Counted from the stretch's first letter, positions 45,662 to 54,779 are shown. The stretch: DNA of 64,000 nt from an uncultured Candidatus Melainabacteria bacterium (GCA_947364235.1 CANARY010000005.1:62001-126000), one strand, 5' to 3'. The notes: generated from the letters alone by a model not told the origin. Made by a program: numbers and translations.

Positions 45662-46759
45662 ATGACTAAACAAACTTTTTTACACGATAAACATGTAGCA
45701 TTAGGTGCAAGAATGGTAGATTTTGCCGGCTGGGATATGCCTGTTCAATATTCTTCAATAATTGAAGAGCATAAAACTGTGCGTGACAGCGTTGGTTTAT
45801 TTGACGTCTCTCATATGGGAGAAATGATTATTCAGGGTAAAGATGCTCTTCCATTTCTTAACAAGCTTGTTCCTCAAGATATTACAAAGCTTGCTGATTT
45901 AAAAGCAGTATACTGTCAGCTTACAAATAAGAATGGCGGTATTATTGATGATTTAATTATATATAAGCTTGAAGATAACAAGTATTTAATTATTGCAAAT
46001 GCTTCAAGAATTGATGAAGATTTAAATTGGATGGTAAGAAATAAAATCGGTTTTGATGTAGATATTATTAATGAATCTCATAATTACTCTCTTCTTGCTG
46101 TTCAAGGTCCTAGAGCTTGCGAGCTTTTGAAATCTCTTGGTGCAGAGGATTTGCCGCCTTTCTTTTCAATAAAACGCGGAGAGCTGTTTAACATAAACCT
46201 TTGGATTTCGCGTACAGGATATACAGGAGAAGATGGTGTCGAAATTCTTGTAAAGAATGAGTTTTCAGAATATCTTTGGGATAAGCTTCTTGAGAGCGGT
46301 AAAGAGTTTGGGATTAAACCAATCGGGCTTGGAGCTCGCGATACACTGAGGCTTGAAGCAGCGCTTCATTTGTACGGTAATGATCTTGATGAAAGTATTA
46401 CGCCGGTAGAAGCCGGGCTTGCTTGGTCTGTATCTAAGAATAAAACAGAAGATTATAATGGCAAAAAAGTTATTCTTGATCAAATTCAAAATGGAATATC
46501 AAAAAAACTTATCGGCTTAAAAATGCTTGATAAAAATATTGCAAGACATGGCTATGAAGTGTATTATAATAATGAAAAAATTGGAAATGTAACAAGCGGC
46601 GGCGTTTCACCTGTTAGAGGAGATAATATAGCGCTTGCTTACATAAAAAATCTTGACAATTTGACTGTAGGCTCTACAATTCAAATAATGGTAAGAGATA
46701 AATTGCACAATGCTGAAATTGTTTCAAAGCCGTTTGTAAAAAAGAATAATAAAGGATAA
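45662..46759 (+). CDS. gcvT: Glycine cleavage system T protein (aminomethyltransferase)
   Basis: Transfers the methylene group from the H-protein-bound aminomethyl intermediate to tetrahydrofolate, releasing ammonia. The 365-aa protein has FAGWDMPVQYSS, LFDVSHMGEM, the folate-binding catalytic region YCQLTNKNGGIIDDLIIYK, and ISRTGYTGEDGVEI. I chose ATG 45662 (MTKQTFLHDKHVALGARM), preceded by GGGGGATGAG. An upstream in-frame extension from 45506 is non-homologous and crosses the promoter. gcvH follows after 25 nt. Confidence 0.96.
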   Translation: MTKQTFLHDKHVALGARMVDFAGWDMPVQYSSIIEEHKTVRDSVGLFDVSHMGEMIIQGKDALPFLNKLVPQDITKLADLKAVYCQLTNKNGGIIDDLIIYKLEDNKYLIIANASRIDEDLNWMVRNKIGFDVDIINESHNYSLLAVQGPRACELLKSLGAEDLPPFFSIKRGELFNINLWISRTGYTGEDGVEILVKNEFSEYLWDKLLESGKEFGIKPIGLGARDTLRLEAALHLYGNDLDESITPVEAGLAWSVSKNKTEDYNGKKVILDQIQNGISKKLIGLKMLDKNIARHGYEVYYNNEKIGNVTSGGVSPVRGDNIALAYIKNLDNLTVGSTIQIMVRDKLHNAEIVSKPFVKKNNKG

Positions 46760-46784
46760 TACTTATATATAGGAGAAAATTCGA

Positions 46785-47159
46785 ATGAACGAAAGTATGT
46801 TATGTACAAAAACGCACGAATACGTACTTGAGCAAGAAGAAAAGTACGAAATTGGTATCACTGATTATGCAATAGAACAACTCGGCGATATAGTTTTCGT
46901 TGAGCTTCCGGAAGTTGGTTCTGAATTTATAAAAAATGAAGCTTTTGCTACGATAGAATCAGTAAAAGCAGCATCAGAAGTTTACATGCCAATTTCAGGT
47001 AAAGTTATAGAAATTAATGAACAAATTGTTAACAGCCCGGAATTGCTAAACGAAGAAGGGTTTGAAGATAAATGGTTTGTAAAAATTGAATCTTCAGCAG
47101 ATCAAATAGAATTTGCAGACCTATTAGATTACTCAGATTATAAAGAAGAAATAGCATAA
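46785..47159 (+). CDS. gcvH: Glycine cleavage system H protein
   Basis: Lipoyl carrier of the glycine cleavage complex, shuttling the aminomethyl group between P, T and L proteins. The 124-aa protein is standard length. The lipoylated Lys lies in ATIESVKAASEVYMPISG (about residue 62). THEYV at the N-terminus and ITDYAIEQLGDIVFVELPEVG are also typical. A GGAG site precedes the ATG. Its stop overlaps the gcvPA start (TAATG). Confidence 0.97.
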   Translation: MNESMLCTKTHEYVLEQEEKYEIGITDYAIEQLGDIVFVELPEVGSEFIKNEAFATIESVKAASEVYMPISGKVIEINEQIVNSPELLNEEGFEDKWFVKIESSADQIEFADLLDYSDYKEEIA

Positions 47160-48397
47160 TGAAAAACTTTTTAGCACATACAGAAGAAATTCGTCAAGAA
47201 ATGCTCAAGGAAATTTCCTGCACTTCTCTTGAAGATTTATTCTCACAAATACCAGTTAAGTTTAAAGACTTTGCAATTGCAAACCCTCTAAGTGAGCTGG
47301 AAGCACAAAGGCAGGTAAAAGCTCTTGCCAGAAAGAACAGAACAGAGTATTCAAACTTTCTTGGCGGAGGTGTGTATAACAAATTTATTCCAGCTTGCAT
47401 AAACTATGTTGCTCAAAGATTTGAATTTCTAACAGCTTATACACCATACCAGCCTGAGATTTCTCAAGGCACATTACAAGTTATATATGAATATCAAACA
47501 ATGATTTCACGTTTAACTGGAATGGACATGGCGAATGCTTCTATGTACGATGGAGGTTCAGCTTGTGCAGAAGCAATTCTTATGGCACATAGAATTGCAA
47601 AAGGCAAAAAGAATAAAGCTTTGGTCTCAAATAGGCTTAATCCGGAATACAAAGAAGTAGTTAAAACATATTGCTGGGCACAAAGTATCGAGCTTGAATG
47701 GTTTGATGAGCTTCCTGAAGACGTATCAGAATACTGTTCTGTTCTTATTCAGTATCCTGATTACTATGGTGAAATCATTGAAATTACAAAACTTAATACA
47801 ACTCTAATTGTATGCGCTGATTTATCCGCATTAGCTGTAATTAAACCTCCAGCAGAAGCAGATATTGTTGTCGGAGATATTCAGCCTTTGGGTATAAGTA
47901 TGAGTTTCGGCGGGCCTCATGCTGGGTATATGGCATGCAAAGAAGCATTTATGCGTCAAATGCCGGGAAGATTAGTTGGAAGAACGCTTGATGCAGATGG
48001 AAAGCAAGCGTTTACACTTACTATTCAAACTCGTGAACAGCATATAAAACGTGAAAAAGCTACGAGTAATATTTGTTCAAACCAATCTTTAATAGCTCTT
48101 TGTGCAGCTCTTTATTTGAGTTTGCTTGGAGAACAAGGATTTAGAGAAACAAATATTATATCCGCTAATCTTGCTCATGCCCTTTCAAGAATGCTTAACG
48201 GAAAAGGAATCAGAACGCTTAATAAAAATTTCTTTAATGAGTTTGTTATTGAAGTAGAAAACGCTGATTCTTACCTTAAAAAGCTTAAAGATGAAGGGAT
48301 TTTAGGCGGAATAAAACTTGACGACAGGCGGGTTCTCGTTTGTACAACAGAAATGAACACAGAAGAAGAAATTGTAAATTATATTGAAGCTGTCTAA
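47159..48397 (+). CDS. gcvPA: Glycine dehydrogenase (decarboxylating) subunit 1
   Basis: The N-terminal half of the two-part P protein, which decarboxylates glycine with PLP. Typical motifs include NFLGGGVYNKFIP, FLTAYTPYQPEISQGTLQ, MTGMDMANASMYDGGSA-type sequence, and SFGGPHAGYMACK. At 412 aa it is about 30 residues shorter than usual. The PLP lysine is carried by subunit 2 (GcvPB), which is not downstream: a terminator overlaps the end of this gene and nupC follows. GcvPB must be encoded elsewhere for the system to work. It is coupled to gcvH by a 1-nt overlap. Confidence 0.95.
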   Translation: MKNFLAHTEEIRQEMLKEISCTSLEDLFSQIPVKFKDFAIANPLSELEAQRQVKALARKNRTEYSNFLGGGVYNKFIPACINYVAQRFEFLTAYTPYQPEISQGTLQVIYEYQTMISRLTGMDMANASMYDGGSACAEAILMAHRIAKGKKNKALVSNRLNPEYKEVVKTYCWAQSIELEWFDELPEDVSEYCSVLIQYPDYYGEIIEITKLNTTLIVCADLSALAVIKPPAEADIVVGDIQPLGISMSFGGPHAGYMACKEAFMRQMPGRLVGRTLDADGKQAFTLTIQTREQHIKREKATSNICSNQSLIALCAALYLSLLGEQGFRETNIISANLAHALSRMLNGKGIRTLNKNFFNEFVIEVENADSYLKKLKDEGILGGIKLDDRRVLVCTTEMNTEEEIVNYIEAV

Positions 48398-48416
48398 ACA
48401 AGATAGCTTCTTTTTT
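48386..48416 (+). terminator. Terminator overlapping the end of gcvPA
   Basis: GAAGCTGTCT and AGATAGCTTC (10 bp, one G-U pair) with loop AAACA, then six T. The stem begins inside the last codons of gcvPA, so the gcv transcript ends here. Confidence 0.88.
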
Positions 48417-48455
48417 GATATAATAAATAATATCATTTAAGAATTAGGAGTACTG

Positions 48456-49724
48456 ATGGAAAGATTTGTAGGGCTTATAGGCATAGTTGTAATATTTTTA
48501 ATTGTTTTTCTTATGTCAAATAACAGAAAAGCTATTAATTATAAAACCATAATAACAGGGTTTATCCTCCAAATCTTACTTGCTGTCTTTATTTTTAAAG
48601 TACCTCTTGGCGAAAAATTGTTTCTCATGATTGGCATGTTTATCCAAAAGATACTGGATTTTGCAACAGAAGGAGGACTTTTTGTATTTGGTCCGTTATT
48701 ACAGAAAACAAGATTAGCCGAACTTTTTGGAGAAAGCAGCAGTATTTTTGCAGTCCAGCTCATCTGTACAAACATTTTTATGATGGTTTTAGTAAATATT
48801 CTTTACTATTATGGAATTATGCAGCGAGTTGTTGCAGTTCTTGGTAAAGCAATGAATAAAATTATGCACGTATCTGGTGCAGAAGCTTTATCGAATGTTG
48901 CCAGCTCTTTTGTTGGTCAAATATTAGCACAAATAATGATTAAACCTTATCTTGAAAAGCTTACACGCTCTGAACTTCTTGCATCAATGGCAGGCAGTAT
49001 GGCTTGTATATCAGGTGCAATAATGCCGATTTATATTGGAATGGGAATACCTGCACAATACATCTTAGCTTCGTCTATCATGGCAGCTCCCGGAGCTATG
49101 ATTCTGGCTAAAATTATGTATCCTGAAACCGGTGAACCTGAAACAAGAGATAATATAAGAATATCCAAGCGAAGAACTTTTGCTAACGTATTTGAAGCTA
49201 TTTCAAATGGAGCGTCTGAAGGCATGAAAGTTGCAATTAATGTTACAGCAATGATTCTTGCGCTTGTAGCGCTTGTAGCGTTTATTGACTGGGCTTTAGG
49301 ACTTGGAGGTATGTTCCTGTATAAATATTGTCCAGGCTGTTCTCATCTGGCATTTTTAAGCCATCTATCTTTAAAACTTATCTTAGGCAAAATATTTGCA
49401 GTGTTTGCCATAATAATTGGCGTTCCTCTTAAAGATGCATCAATTGTAGGAGCTTTAATGGGTACCAAACTTGTACTTAATGAAATGGTTGCTTATGTAG
49501 GATTATCTCATATAGCTTCAACCATTGATCCTAAAAGCTTTATGCTGGCAAGTTTTGCTCTTTGCAGTTTTGGTAATTTTGGTTCAATTGCTATTCAAAT
49601 CGGCGGTATTGGCGAACTGGCACCAAATCAAAAGAAAAATCTTGCAAGACTCGGCTTAAGAGCTCTTATTTGCGGTACTCTCAGCTGTTATCTTTCTGCT
49701 GCAATTGTTGGAGTGCTTCTGTAA
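48456..49724 (+). CDS. nupC: NupC-family concentrative nucleoside transporter
   Basis: A 422-aa inner-membrane cation/nucleoside symporter with about 10 helices. Family motifs seen are FIFKVPLGEKLF, GEAL-like GAEALSNVASSFVGQ, and the late KLVLNEMVAYVGL and CSFGNFGSIAIQIGGIGELAP. It imports nucleosides for salvage. A TAGGAG site precedes the ATG. It follows the gcv terminator as its own unit; its 3' end overlaps the convergent small gene by 69 nt. Confidence 0.95.
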   Translation: MERFVGLIGIVVIFLIVFLMSNNRKAINYKTIITGFILQILLAVFIFKVPLGEKLFLMIGMFIQKILDFATEGGLFVFGPLLQKTRLAELFGESSSIFAVQLICTNIFMMVLVNILYYYGIMQRVVAVLGKAMNKIMHVSGAEALSNVASSFVGQILAQIMIKPYLEKLTRSELLASMAGSMACISGAIMPIYIGMGIPAQYILASSIMAAPGAMILAKIMYPETGEPETRDNIRISKRRTFANVFEAISNGASEGMKVAINVTAMILALVALVAFIDWALGLGGMFLYKYCPGCSHLAFLSHLSLKLILGKIFAVFAIIIGVPLKDASIVGALMGTKLVLNEMVAYVGLSHIASTIDPKSFMLASFALCSFGNFGSIAIQIGGIGELAPNQKKNLARLGLRALICGTLSCYLSAAIVGVLL

Positions 49725-49985
49725 CAAAAGTTCATCCTCAGCAGAAATGTTTAAATCTATAAGAATTGCAACTTTTTCTGATAAAACACTCAGCATATTA
49801 ATATAACTATTTCTTTCCGCACTTAACTGTGCAGAATATTTTCCAGTTGTTCCATAATATTGTCCGCTAAATTCTCGTTCCATACAAGAATCACTAGTCA
49901 TTTTAACGATTGTATCTATAATATATAACTCATTTAAAACATTCTGATAATAACATAACAATTTATCAATATGGTCTCGACCCAT
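49656..49985 (-). CDS. Small hypothetical protein, 109 aa
   Basis: Not recognised. It is helical, with an N-terminal basic/aromatic part (DHIDKLLCYYQNVLNELYII) and an amphipathic middle (YINMLSVLSEKVAILIDLNIS). The gene has an excellent AAGGAGG site 6 nt before its ATG, which is why I accept it despite its 69-nt antisense overlap with nupC. A TATACT -10 candidate lies just upstream. It shares a strand with the DUF262 and wHTH genes, about 80 nt downstream of them. Confidence 0.6.
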   Translation of the reverse strand: MGRDHIDKLLCYYQNVLNELYIIDTIVKMTSDSCMEREFSGQYYGTTGKYSAQLSAERNSYINMLSVLSEKVAILIDLNISAEDELLLQKHSNNCSRKITAESTANKSS

Positions 49986-50064
49986 TCAAAACCTCCTTAC
50001 TATTATTCCTATTAATAGTATAAAACGTCCAGGAAATTTGTCGTTAATGTATTTTCCAATTTGA

Positions 50065-51156
50065 TTATTTACAAGCAATAAATGCATTTAGATACTGAAT
50101 TAATTCATTAAATGCCACATTATTATCATTTTTTTTGCGATTTTTTAAATATTCTGCTATCGTATTTAATATTTCTACAAAAGTTGCTTCGGAAATATTT
50201 CCTTCTGCAAAATCATTATATACATCAAGAATATATGCATAAGTATCTTCTCCTGAAGATTTCTTAATTTGGATTAATGCTTGCTTAACATCTTCATTTG
50301 TAAAGTTGACATTCAAAATATTATAATAAAGATGAGCAGCATCTTTCATTTTCTTTATAATCAAGTCTTCAGGCATATACTGCATCATTGTATCAAAATA
50401 ATTTGTAAAACTCTCATACAAGCGTTCTATATTAAATTGTTTGTAATTAAACTTTGTTATAAAAAAATCTTTTAGAAATAGTATCAAATCTCTATCCTGA
50501 GGGAAATATCTATTTCTGAGATTATTCCATTCCTGCTCAACACCATTTGTTTTCAAAAAATCTTCTATCAATAAAAGCTGGTTTAATTTTCTATCTGAAT
50601 TCAATTTATAATACAAGTTTCTTTTGCAAACCCCTTCTGTTTCTACAATTGATACATGTATTTTCTTTAACATGGTAAAAATATTTGCAGCTTGTAAATT
50701 TTCTGATTTAATCTGTGACCAGAAGTTATGAAGCAAAACAAACATCGGAGTTTGTTTTTCATGTCCTGACAATCTTTCACCATTAATAATTTTGCTATAT
50801 ATTAGTGCATCTTGCTCTCCAAGCCGAAGCTTTGCCCTGCTCCCATTAATTAAATACTTTTTACGTATTGTTTTGATTGCTTTTTCATTTTGTGCTGTAG
50901 TTTTTTTATAACACTCACATACAGCATGAAGAAGTAAAGATAATGATATAATACGATTTAAACCATCGACAATTGTATACTGGTCAAACGTTTTCTGATT
51001 TACAAAAATAATTCCTAAATCAATTTTCTGGGTAAACTGTTCATCTTCAGTCATTAAATCCAAAAAATTAACAAGCTTACCATCACACCTTGCATAATCC
51101 AAAGTGTATAAATCCTTAGCTTTATTAAGAAATTCCAGTAAGTTTACTACTCTCAT
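50065..51156 (-). CDS. DUF262 (GmrSD-N-like / ParB-fold) protein
   Basis: A 363-aa protein whose N-terminal half resembles the DUF262 domain of type IV restriction enzymes such as GmrSD. YTIVDGLNRIISLSLLLHAV corresponds to the family DGQQRLTTL motif (here DGLNR), and YYKLNSDRKLNQLLLIEDFL to its later lN..g..L....l motif. The C-terminal HNH/DUF1524 nuclease of GmrSD is not seen; residues 230-363 are an unrecognised helical domain. The gene starts right after the wHTH gene stop (I prefer ATG 51156 over TTG 51159), so the two act as a unit. Its function is unknown. Confidence 0.7.
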   Translation of the reverse strand: MRVVNLLEFLNKAKDLYTLDYARCDGKLVNFLDLMTEDEQFTQKIDLGIIFVNQKTFDQYTIVDGLNRIISLSLLLHAVCECYKKTTAQNEKAIKTIRKKYLINGSRAKLRLGEQDALIYSKIINGERLSGHEKQTPMFVLLHNFWSQIKSENLQAANIFTMLKKIHVSIVETEGVCKRNLYYKLNSDRKLNQLLLIEDFLKTNGVEQEWNNLRNRYFPQDRDLILFLKDFFITKFNYKQFNIERLYESFTNYFDTMMQYMPEDLIIKKMKDAAHLYYNILNVNFTNEDVKQALIQIKKSSGEDTYAYILDVYNDFAEGNISEATFVEILNTIAEYLKNRKKNDNNVAFNELIQYLNAFIACK

Positions 51157-51159
51157 CAA

Positions 51160-51765
51160 TTACTCAGTCAAAACAAATCCGCCTGATGGAACATTTTTAA
51201 GTTTATCACCTTCAATTTTAGCACGCAGATTTTTAATATATTTGTAAACATAATCTCTAGGTAAATCCAACAATTGCGCTAAATCCTTCGCAAAAACTGT
51301 TTTACCAACGTTATTGATTAGATAATCAAAAACCATTTGTTCTCTATCAGTAAGAGCTCTTTTCAAAGTTATTTGTATATCTTTTTTATCATTAACAGAT
51401 TCTTCAACTTTCTCAGTAATAACCTTCTTCTCAACAACTTTTGGAAGAACTTCTTTTTTTACAGCTTGTTTTTTTACAGGAGCAGATTCCTGCTTGATTT
51501 TATCTTTTCTTCCAATTGAAAACGGAGTATGAGAAATTTGACGTTCTCTTTCAAAAGCACGTTCAGCAATTTTTGAAAATCCGTCATTAATATTTGAACT
51601 TGTATTTGATGAAGTTCCTTTTGACATAACAATATCAACAACATCGTTAGTTGGTTTGCTCTCTTCAACTTCTTTTCCCAATCTTGCAGCAAACTCTTCC
51701 AGCGTAATTTTTTCTAAAGAGCCTCTCCACTGTCTTATCTCTTCCTTCGTTAAATAATTAGGCAT
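51160..51765 (-). CDS. Putative winged-helix DNA-binding protein, 201 aa
   Basis: The last 65 residues look like a winged helix of OmpR-type: LTDREQMVFDYLINN, KDLAQLLDLPRDYVYKYIKNLRAKI and a C-terminal wing PSGGFVLTE. The N-terminus has a short helical motif (LTKEEIRQWRGSLEKITLEEFAARLG). The middle (about 50-135) is Lys/Val/Glu-rich and probably disordered. ATG 51765 has an AGGAG site 7 nt upstream. It is followed directly by the DUF262 gene and may regulate the pair or give it DNA specificity; this is inference. Confidence 0.65.
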   Translation of the reverse strand: MPNYLTKEEIRQWRGSLEKITLEEFAARLGKEVEESKPTNDVVDIVMSKGTSSNTSSNINDGFSKIAERAFERERQISHTPFSIGRKDKIKQESAPVKKQAVKKEVLPKVVEKKVITEKVEESVNDKKDIQITLKRALTDREQMVFDYLINNVGKTVFAKDLAQLLDLPRDYVYKYIKNLRAKIEGDKLKNVPSGGFVLTE

Positions 51766-51897
51766 CAAATATCTCCTATGCTCACCTTGTGATAGTCTAA
51801 CTTAATTCCCCATAACGGATTCCATACTTATAATGTATCACAAAATACTAAAAAATAATCAAAATATTTCGCGATGTAAAGATTTTTTTTTCAAAGC

Positions 51898-52509
51898 TTA
51901 ATAATCTTGAACAATTCTGCCAGGCAATCTGCTTTGCTGCACTGTATAAAGCAAAGATTCAGCGCTCTGCTTATTTTTAAATATACCAACCTGTAATGTA
52001 TAATTATTAGAACCTATGCATTTTACAATTGGATTTAATCCGCTGCCTGATTCTTGGATGATTTCTTTTGCAACTTTTGCTTGTTCTGCAGAAGTATAAG
52101 TACCTACAAAAACTTTATAAATAGGCTCAGCTTGAGGTGCTGATACCGGAGCAGGAACAGGTTCTTGAATAGTAGTTTTTTGTTTTTCCGGCTCTGCAAC
52201 AGGTTTTACAGGCTCTTTTACAACATCTTCAGTTTTTGACATTAAATCCGAAAAATTTTGCCCCTGATCCTCATTCTGTATGATTTCCAAACGATTATCG
52301 ACAATCTTTTTTATTTCTTCTACATTTTCTGGTTCTGCAGGCTGATGATATTCACCAATTGATGTATCTACGCTTGGAGAAAACGATTTAATTAAAAAAG
52401 TAAAAACTAAAAGCATACCAAAGAAAGAAATCACAAATATTTTTACAAGTGAATTATCTTGCTGAGCTTCTTTTTTCATATATTTTTTGTAACCAAATTG
52501 CTTTCCCAT
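51898..52509 (-). CDS. SPOR-domain membrane protein
   Basis: A 203-aa single-pass protein: a short basic cytoplasmic tail, one membrane helix (about 23-42, IFVISFFGMLLVFTFLI), a Pro/Glu/Val-rich linker (70-130), and a C-terminal SPOR domain (about 131-203, YKVFVGTYTSAEQAKVAKE to LPGRIVQDY). SPOR domains bind denuded peptidoglycan at division sites, so a cell-division or envelope role is likely. It begins 1 nt after the DUF366 gene and ends the HEAT-queC-DUF366 operon. Confidence 0.88.
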   Translation of the reverse strand: MGKQFGYKKYMKKEAQQDNSLVKIFVISFFGMLLVFTFLIKSFSPSVDTSIGEYHQPAEPENVEEIKKIVDNRLEIIQNEDQGQNFSDLMSKTEDVVKEPVKPVAEPEKQKTTIQEPVPAPVSAPQAEPIYKVFVGTYTSAEQAKVAKEIIQESGSGLNPIVKCIGSNNYTLQVGIFKNKQSAESLLYTVQQSRLPGRIVQDY

Positions 52510-52510
52510 A

Positions 52511-53065
52511 TTACACCCCGCGCACTTTTGTACTTGCTGATTTTATATCTTCAATCTCTTCTGCATATCGTTTCATAACTTCAAGCGCGAATTCATCAAT
52601 ATCATTTATTCCAAGTTCGCTGGAAAGCCCTGAAGCTTTTACAGGAGCTCCTTCTGAAAGAATATTGAGACCTGTATGGATAAGAACAGAAGTAATTGAT
52701 TTTGTAGCAATAGAAACAGATAATTTCCTGCCGTTAATCATTAAATCATCACCGTTTCTTACTACAAAAACTCCTTTTTCTTCAAGCAGCTCTTTTATTA
52801 TACAGATTAAAAGCCGCTGTCTAAATACACCTTCAACCAGCTCTACACCAAATTGTTCGGTTATAAAACTTAGCATATACTTACTATAAATAGGCTCATT
52901 ATTGATAACATCTTCTATATCAACCATTTCTGTAAGTTTTACTTCACATTCACCTTTAAACGCAACAATAGCATCACCTTGAATATTAAAATTTTTATAA
53001 ATCCAGTGAGGTGAAAGCTGTGAACCTATATATTTAATCTCTTCTTGAATTAGTTTTGTTTTCAT
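52511..53065 (-). CDS. DUF366 family protein
   Basis: A 184-aa protein matching DUF366: SPHWIYKNFNIQGDAIVAFKGEC, LTEMVDIEDVINNEPIYSKYMLSFI, RQRLLICIIKELLEEKG and a late SVSIATKSITSVLIHTGLN. The biochemical function of this family is unknown to me. It lies 3 nt after queC in one operon, which suggests, without proof, a role in deazaguanine metabolism. Confidence 0.8.
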   Translation of the reverse strand: MKTKLIQEEIKYIGSQLSPHWIYKNFNIQGDAIVAFKGECEVKLTEMVDIEDVINNEPIYSKYMLSFITEQFGVELVEGVFRQRLLICIIKELLEEKGVFVVRNGDDLMINGRKLSVSIATKSITSVLIHTGLNILSEGAPVKASGLSSELGINDIDEFALEVMKRYAEEIEDIKSASTKVRGV

Positions 53066-53068
53066 AGT

Positions 53069-53731
53069 TTAAAATAAAATACCTATGTATTTTTCCCCGT
53101 GATTTGCAATTAGCGCAGTTTTCAAATGACGGCAGGATTCACATTCACCGCAGTGTTTCTCTCCTCCTGCATAACAACTCCTTACAAGCTCAAGCGGTGC
53201 ATCATTATCCATCGCAATTTTTACTATATCATTCTTAGTATAATTAATCAAGGGTGCAATAACTTTAGGCTGTTTAAGAGTTGAAGACTCAAATACTCTT
53301 GAAATTTCCGCTCTAAATTTCTCTGTATTATCAGGAAATGTTGCTCCTTCATCTTTATTTGCCCCAAATAAAATAAAATCATACCCGAAAGAATCTGCAA
53401 AAGCAGCTGCAATATTTAAAAAAAGCCCATTTCTATTCGGAATCCAAACAGAAGCAGCACTCTCAATAGTCCCAAGATTAGATGTCGGAATTTCTTCATC
53501 CGATACAAGAGAAGTTTTTGTAATTTCTTTTAACCAATCAAGCTTAATAACTTTATGCTCTATATTATAATATTTACAAATCTTTGCAGAAGCATCGATT
53601 TCTGCCTTTGCAGACTTTTGACCGTAATCAAAAGTTAAAGCCAATTCAATTTTATACTCATTCTGAGGAAATGCAGCCACAGCAAGAGAATCCAAACCGC
53701 CTGATAATAAAATTATTGCTTTCTTAATCAT
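53069..53731 (-). CDS. queC: 7-cyano-7-deazaguanine synthase
   Basis: Converts 7-carboxy-7-deazaguanine to preQ0 in queuosine synthesis, using ATP and ammonia. The 220-aa protein has the PP-loop SGGLDSLA near the N-terminus and the zinc-binding CYAGGEKHCGECESC at the C-terminus, both essential for QueC. ATG 53731 is chosen because GAGG lies 9 nt upstream; ATG 53737 is only 3 nt from it. It overlaps the HEAT-repeat gene by 8 nt. No preQ1 riboswitch is seen upstream. Confidence 0.95.
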   Translation of the reverse strand: MIKKAIILLSGGLDSLAVAAFPQNEYKIELALTFDYGQKSAKAEIDASAKICKYYNIEHKVIKLDWLKEITKTSLVSDEEIPTSNLGTIESAASVWIPNRNGLFLNIAAAFADSFGYDFILFGANKDEGATFPDNTEKFRAEISRVFESSTLKQPKVIAPLINYTKNDIVKIAMDNDAPLELVRSCYAGGEKHCGECESCRHLKTALIANHGEKYIGILF

Positions 53732-54698
53732 CTTCATATTCCTCTAATAATGACTTTGCTTCAGTCTTTAAAAACTCATCGTATCCGGGAAGCGAAATAA
53801 CTTCATCTAAAATATCCCTGCCGATTAAATTATAAAGTGCAGTCAATGCATTTTTTCTTACTTCCTCGTCTTCGTCTTTTAAAGCAGTCCTAATTAACTC
53901 TTGAGCTTCTTCATACTCACTATTCATTAAAGCTTCTATCGCATTTATTCTTACCATTGCAGAAGAATCCATTAAAGCATTTTTTAAAACTCTCAATACT
54001 TTATTATTATTAATATTCAGCTTGCCAAGAGCTTCAACAATCCTTTCTTTAAGAAAAGAAAACTTCCCTAAAAGCCCTTGTTTTGCTTCCATTATCGAAA
54101 TCAAAGGATCTATTGCGCTAGCATCTCCAAGAAGCCCGAGAGCAAAAGTTGCTGACTCTTTAACATAAACAGACTTTTCTTCTTCATCCTTAACAACATC
54201 AATCAAAGACTCTACTGCATATTTGTCACCAATTCTTCCAAGTGCATCAGCACACGCAAGACGTATTTTATAATTCTCTTCCTTGTTATTTAAACAGTAC
54301 AAAAACGCGCCGACAGTCGAAGTGTCTTTATAATTAGCTATTGCCTTAGCACAAAGCGTCCTGACATTTATAAGACTATCAGCATCCTCTGACTCAATAT
54401 TCCTTAAAAGCATTATATCTAGAAGTTTTGAGAGAATTACTTTATCTCTATGCGAATCAGAAAGTCTGATTACACCAGATAAAATCTCCGCATTTTGAAC
54501 ATTTGCAAGTATATACTCATAGAAAGCTATAATAGAACTTTCTTCAAATTCCTGCTCAACCTCAGTAATATTCCTGATTACAACTTGAGGAGCTTCTTTT
54601 TCTACCCCGCAATTTTTTAATATTACACTAAAATCTAATGCATTTTTCTCCACAAAATTAACATACAATAAAAAATTATATTTATCAATAATAATCAT
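53724..54698 (-). CDS. HEAT-repeat protein, 324 aa
   Basis: A helical-repeat protein. From about residue 105 there are five or more HEAT/PBS-lyase-like repeats (for example RLACADALGRIGDKYAVESL and VRINAIEALMNSEYEEAQEL). The first 100 residues are less regular. PBS-lyase-like HEAT proteins are common in cyanobacteria but also act as general scaffolds; no phycobilisome genes are present here. It is the first gene of the operon with queC, DUF366 and SPOR. Confidence 0.85.
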   Translation of the reverse strand: MIIIDKYNFLLYVNFVEKNALDFSVILKNCGVEKEAPQVVIRNITEVEQEFEESSIIAFYEYILANVQNAEILSGVIRLSDSHRDKVILSKLLDIMLLRNIESEDADSLINVRTLCAKAIANYKDTSTVGAFLYCLNNKEENYKIRLACADALGRIGDKYAVESLIDVVKDEEEKSVYVKESATFALGLLGDASAIDPLISIMEAKQGLLGKFSFLKERIVEALGKLNINNNKVLRVLKNALMDSSAMVRINAIEALMNSEYEEAQELIRTALKDEDEEVRKNALTALYNLIGRDILDEVISLPGYDEFLKTEAKSLLEEYEDD

Positions 54699-54779
54699 TA
54701 TTTCAGTACTTTTTTACAGCTTATATGCGTAACATTTCTTAACACAATAAAATTAAAAAGGCAATTTTTAAGAAATGAA

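Noticed and set aside
48386-48455. Broken gcvPB remnant after gcvPA
   Set aside because: The 58-bp gap holds only a terminator and the nupC leader; no GcvPB-like codons remain in any frame.
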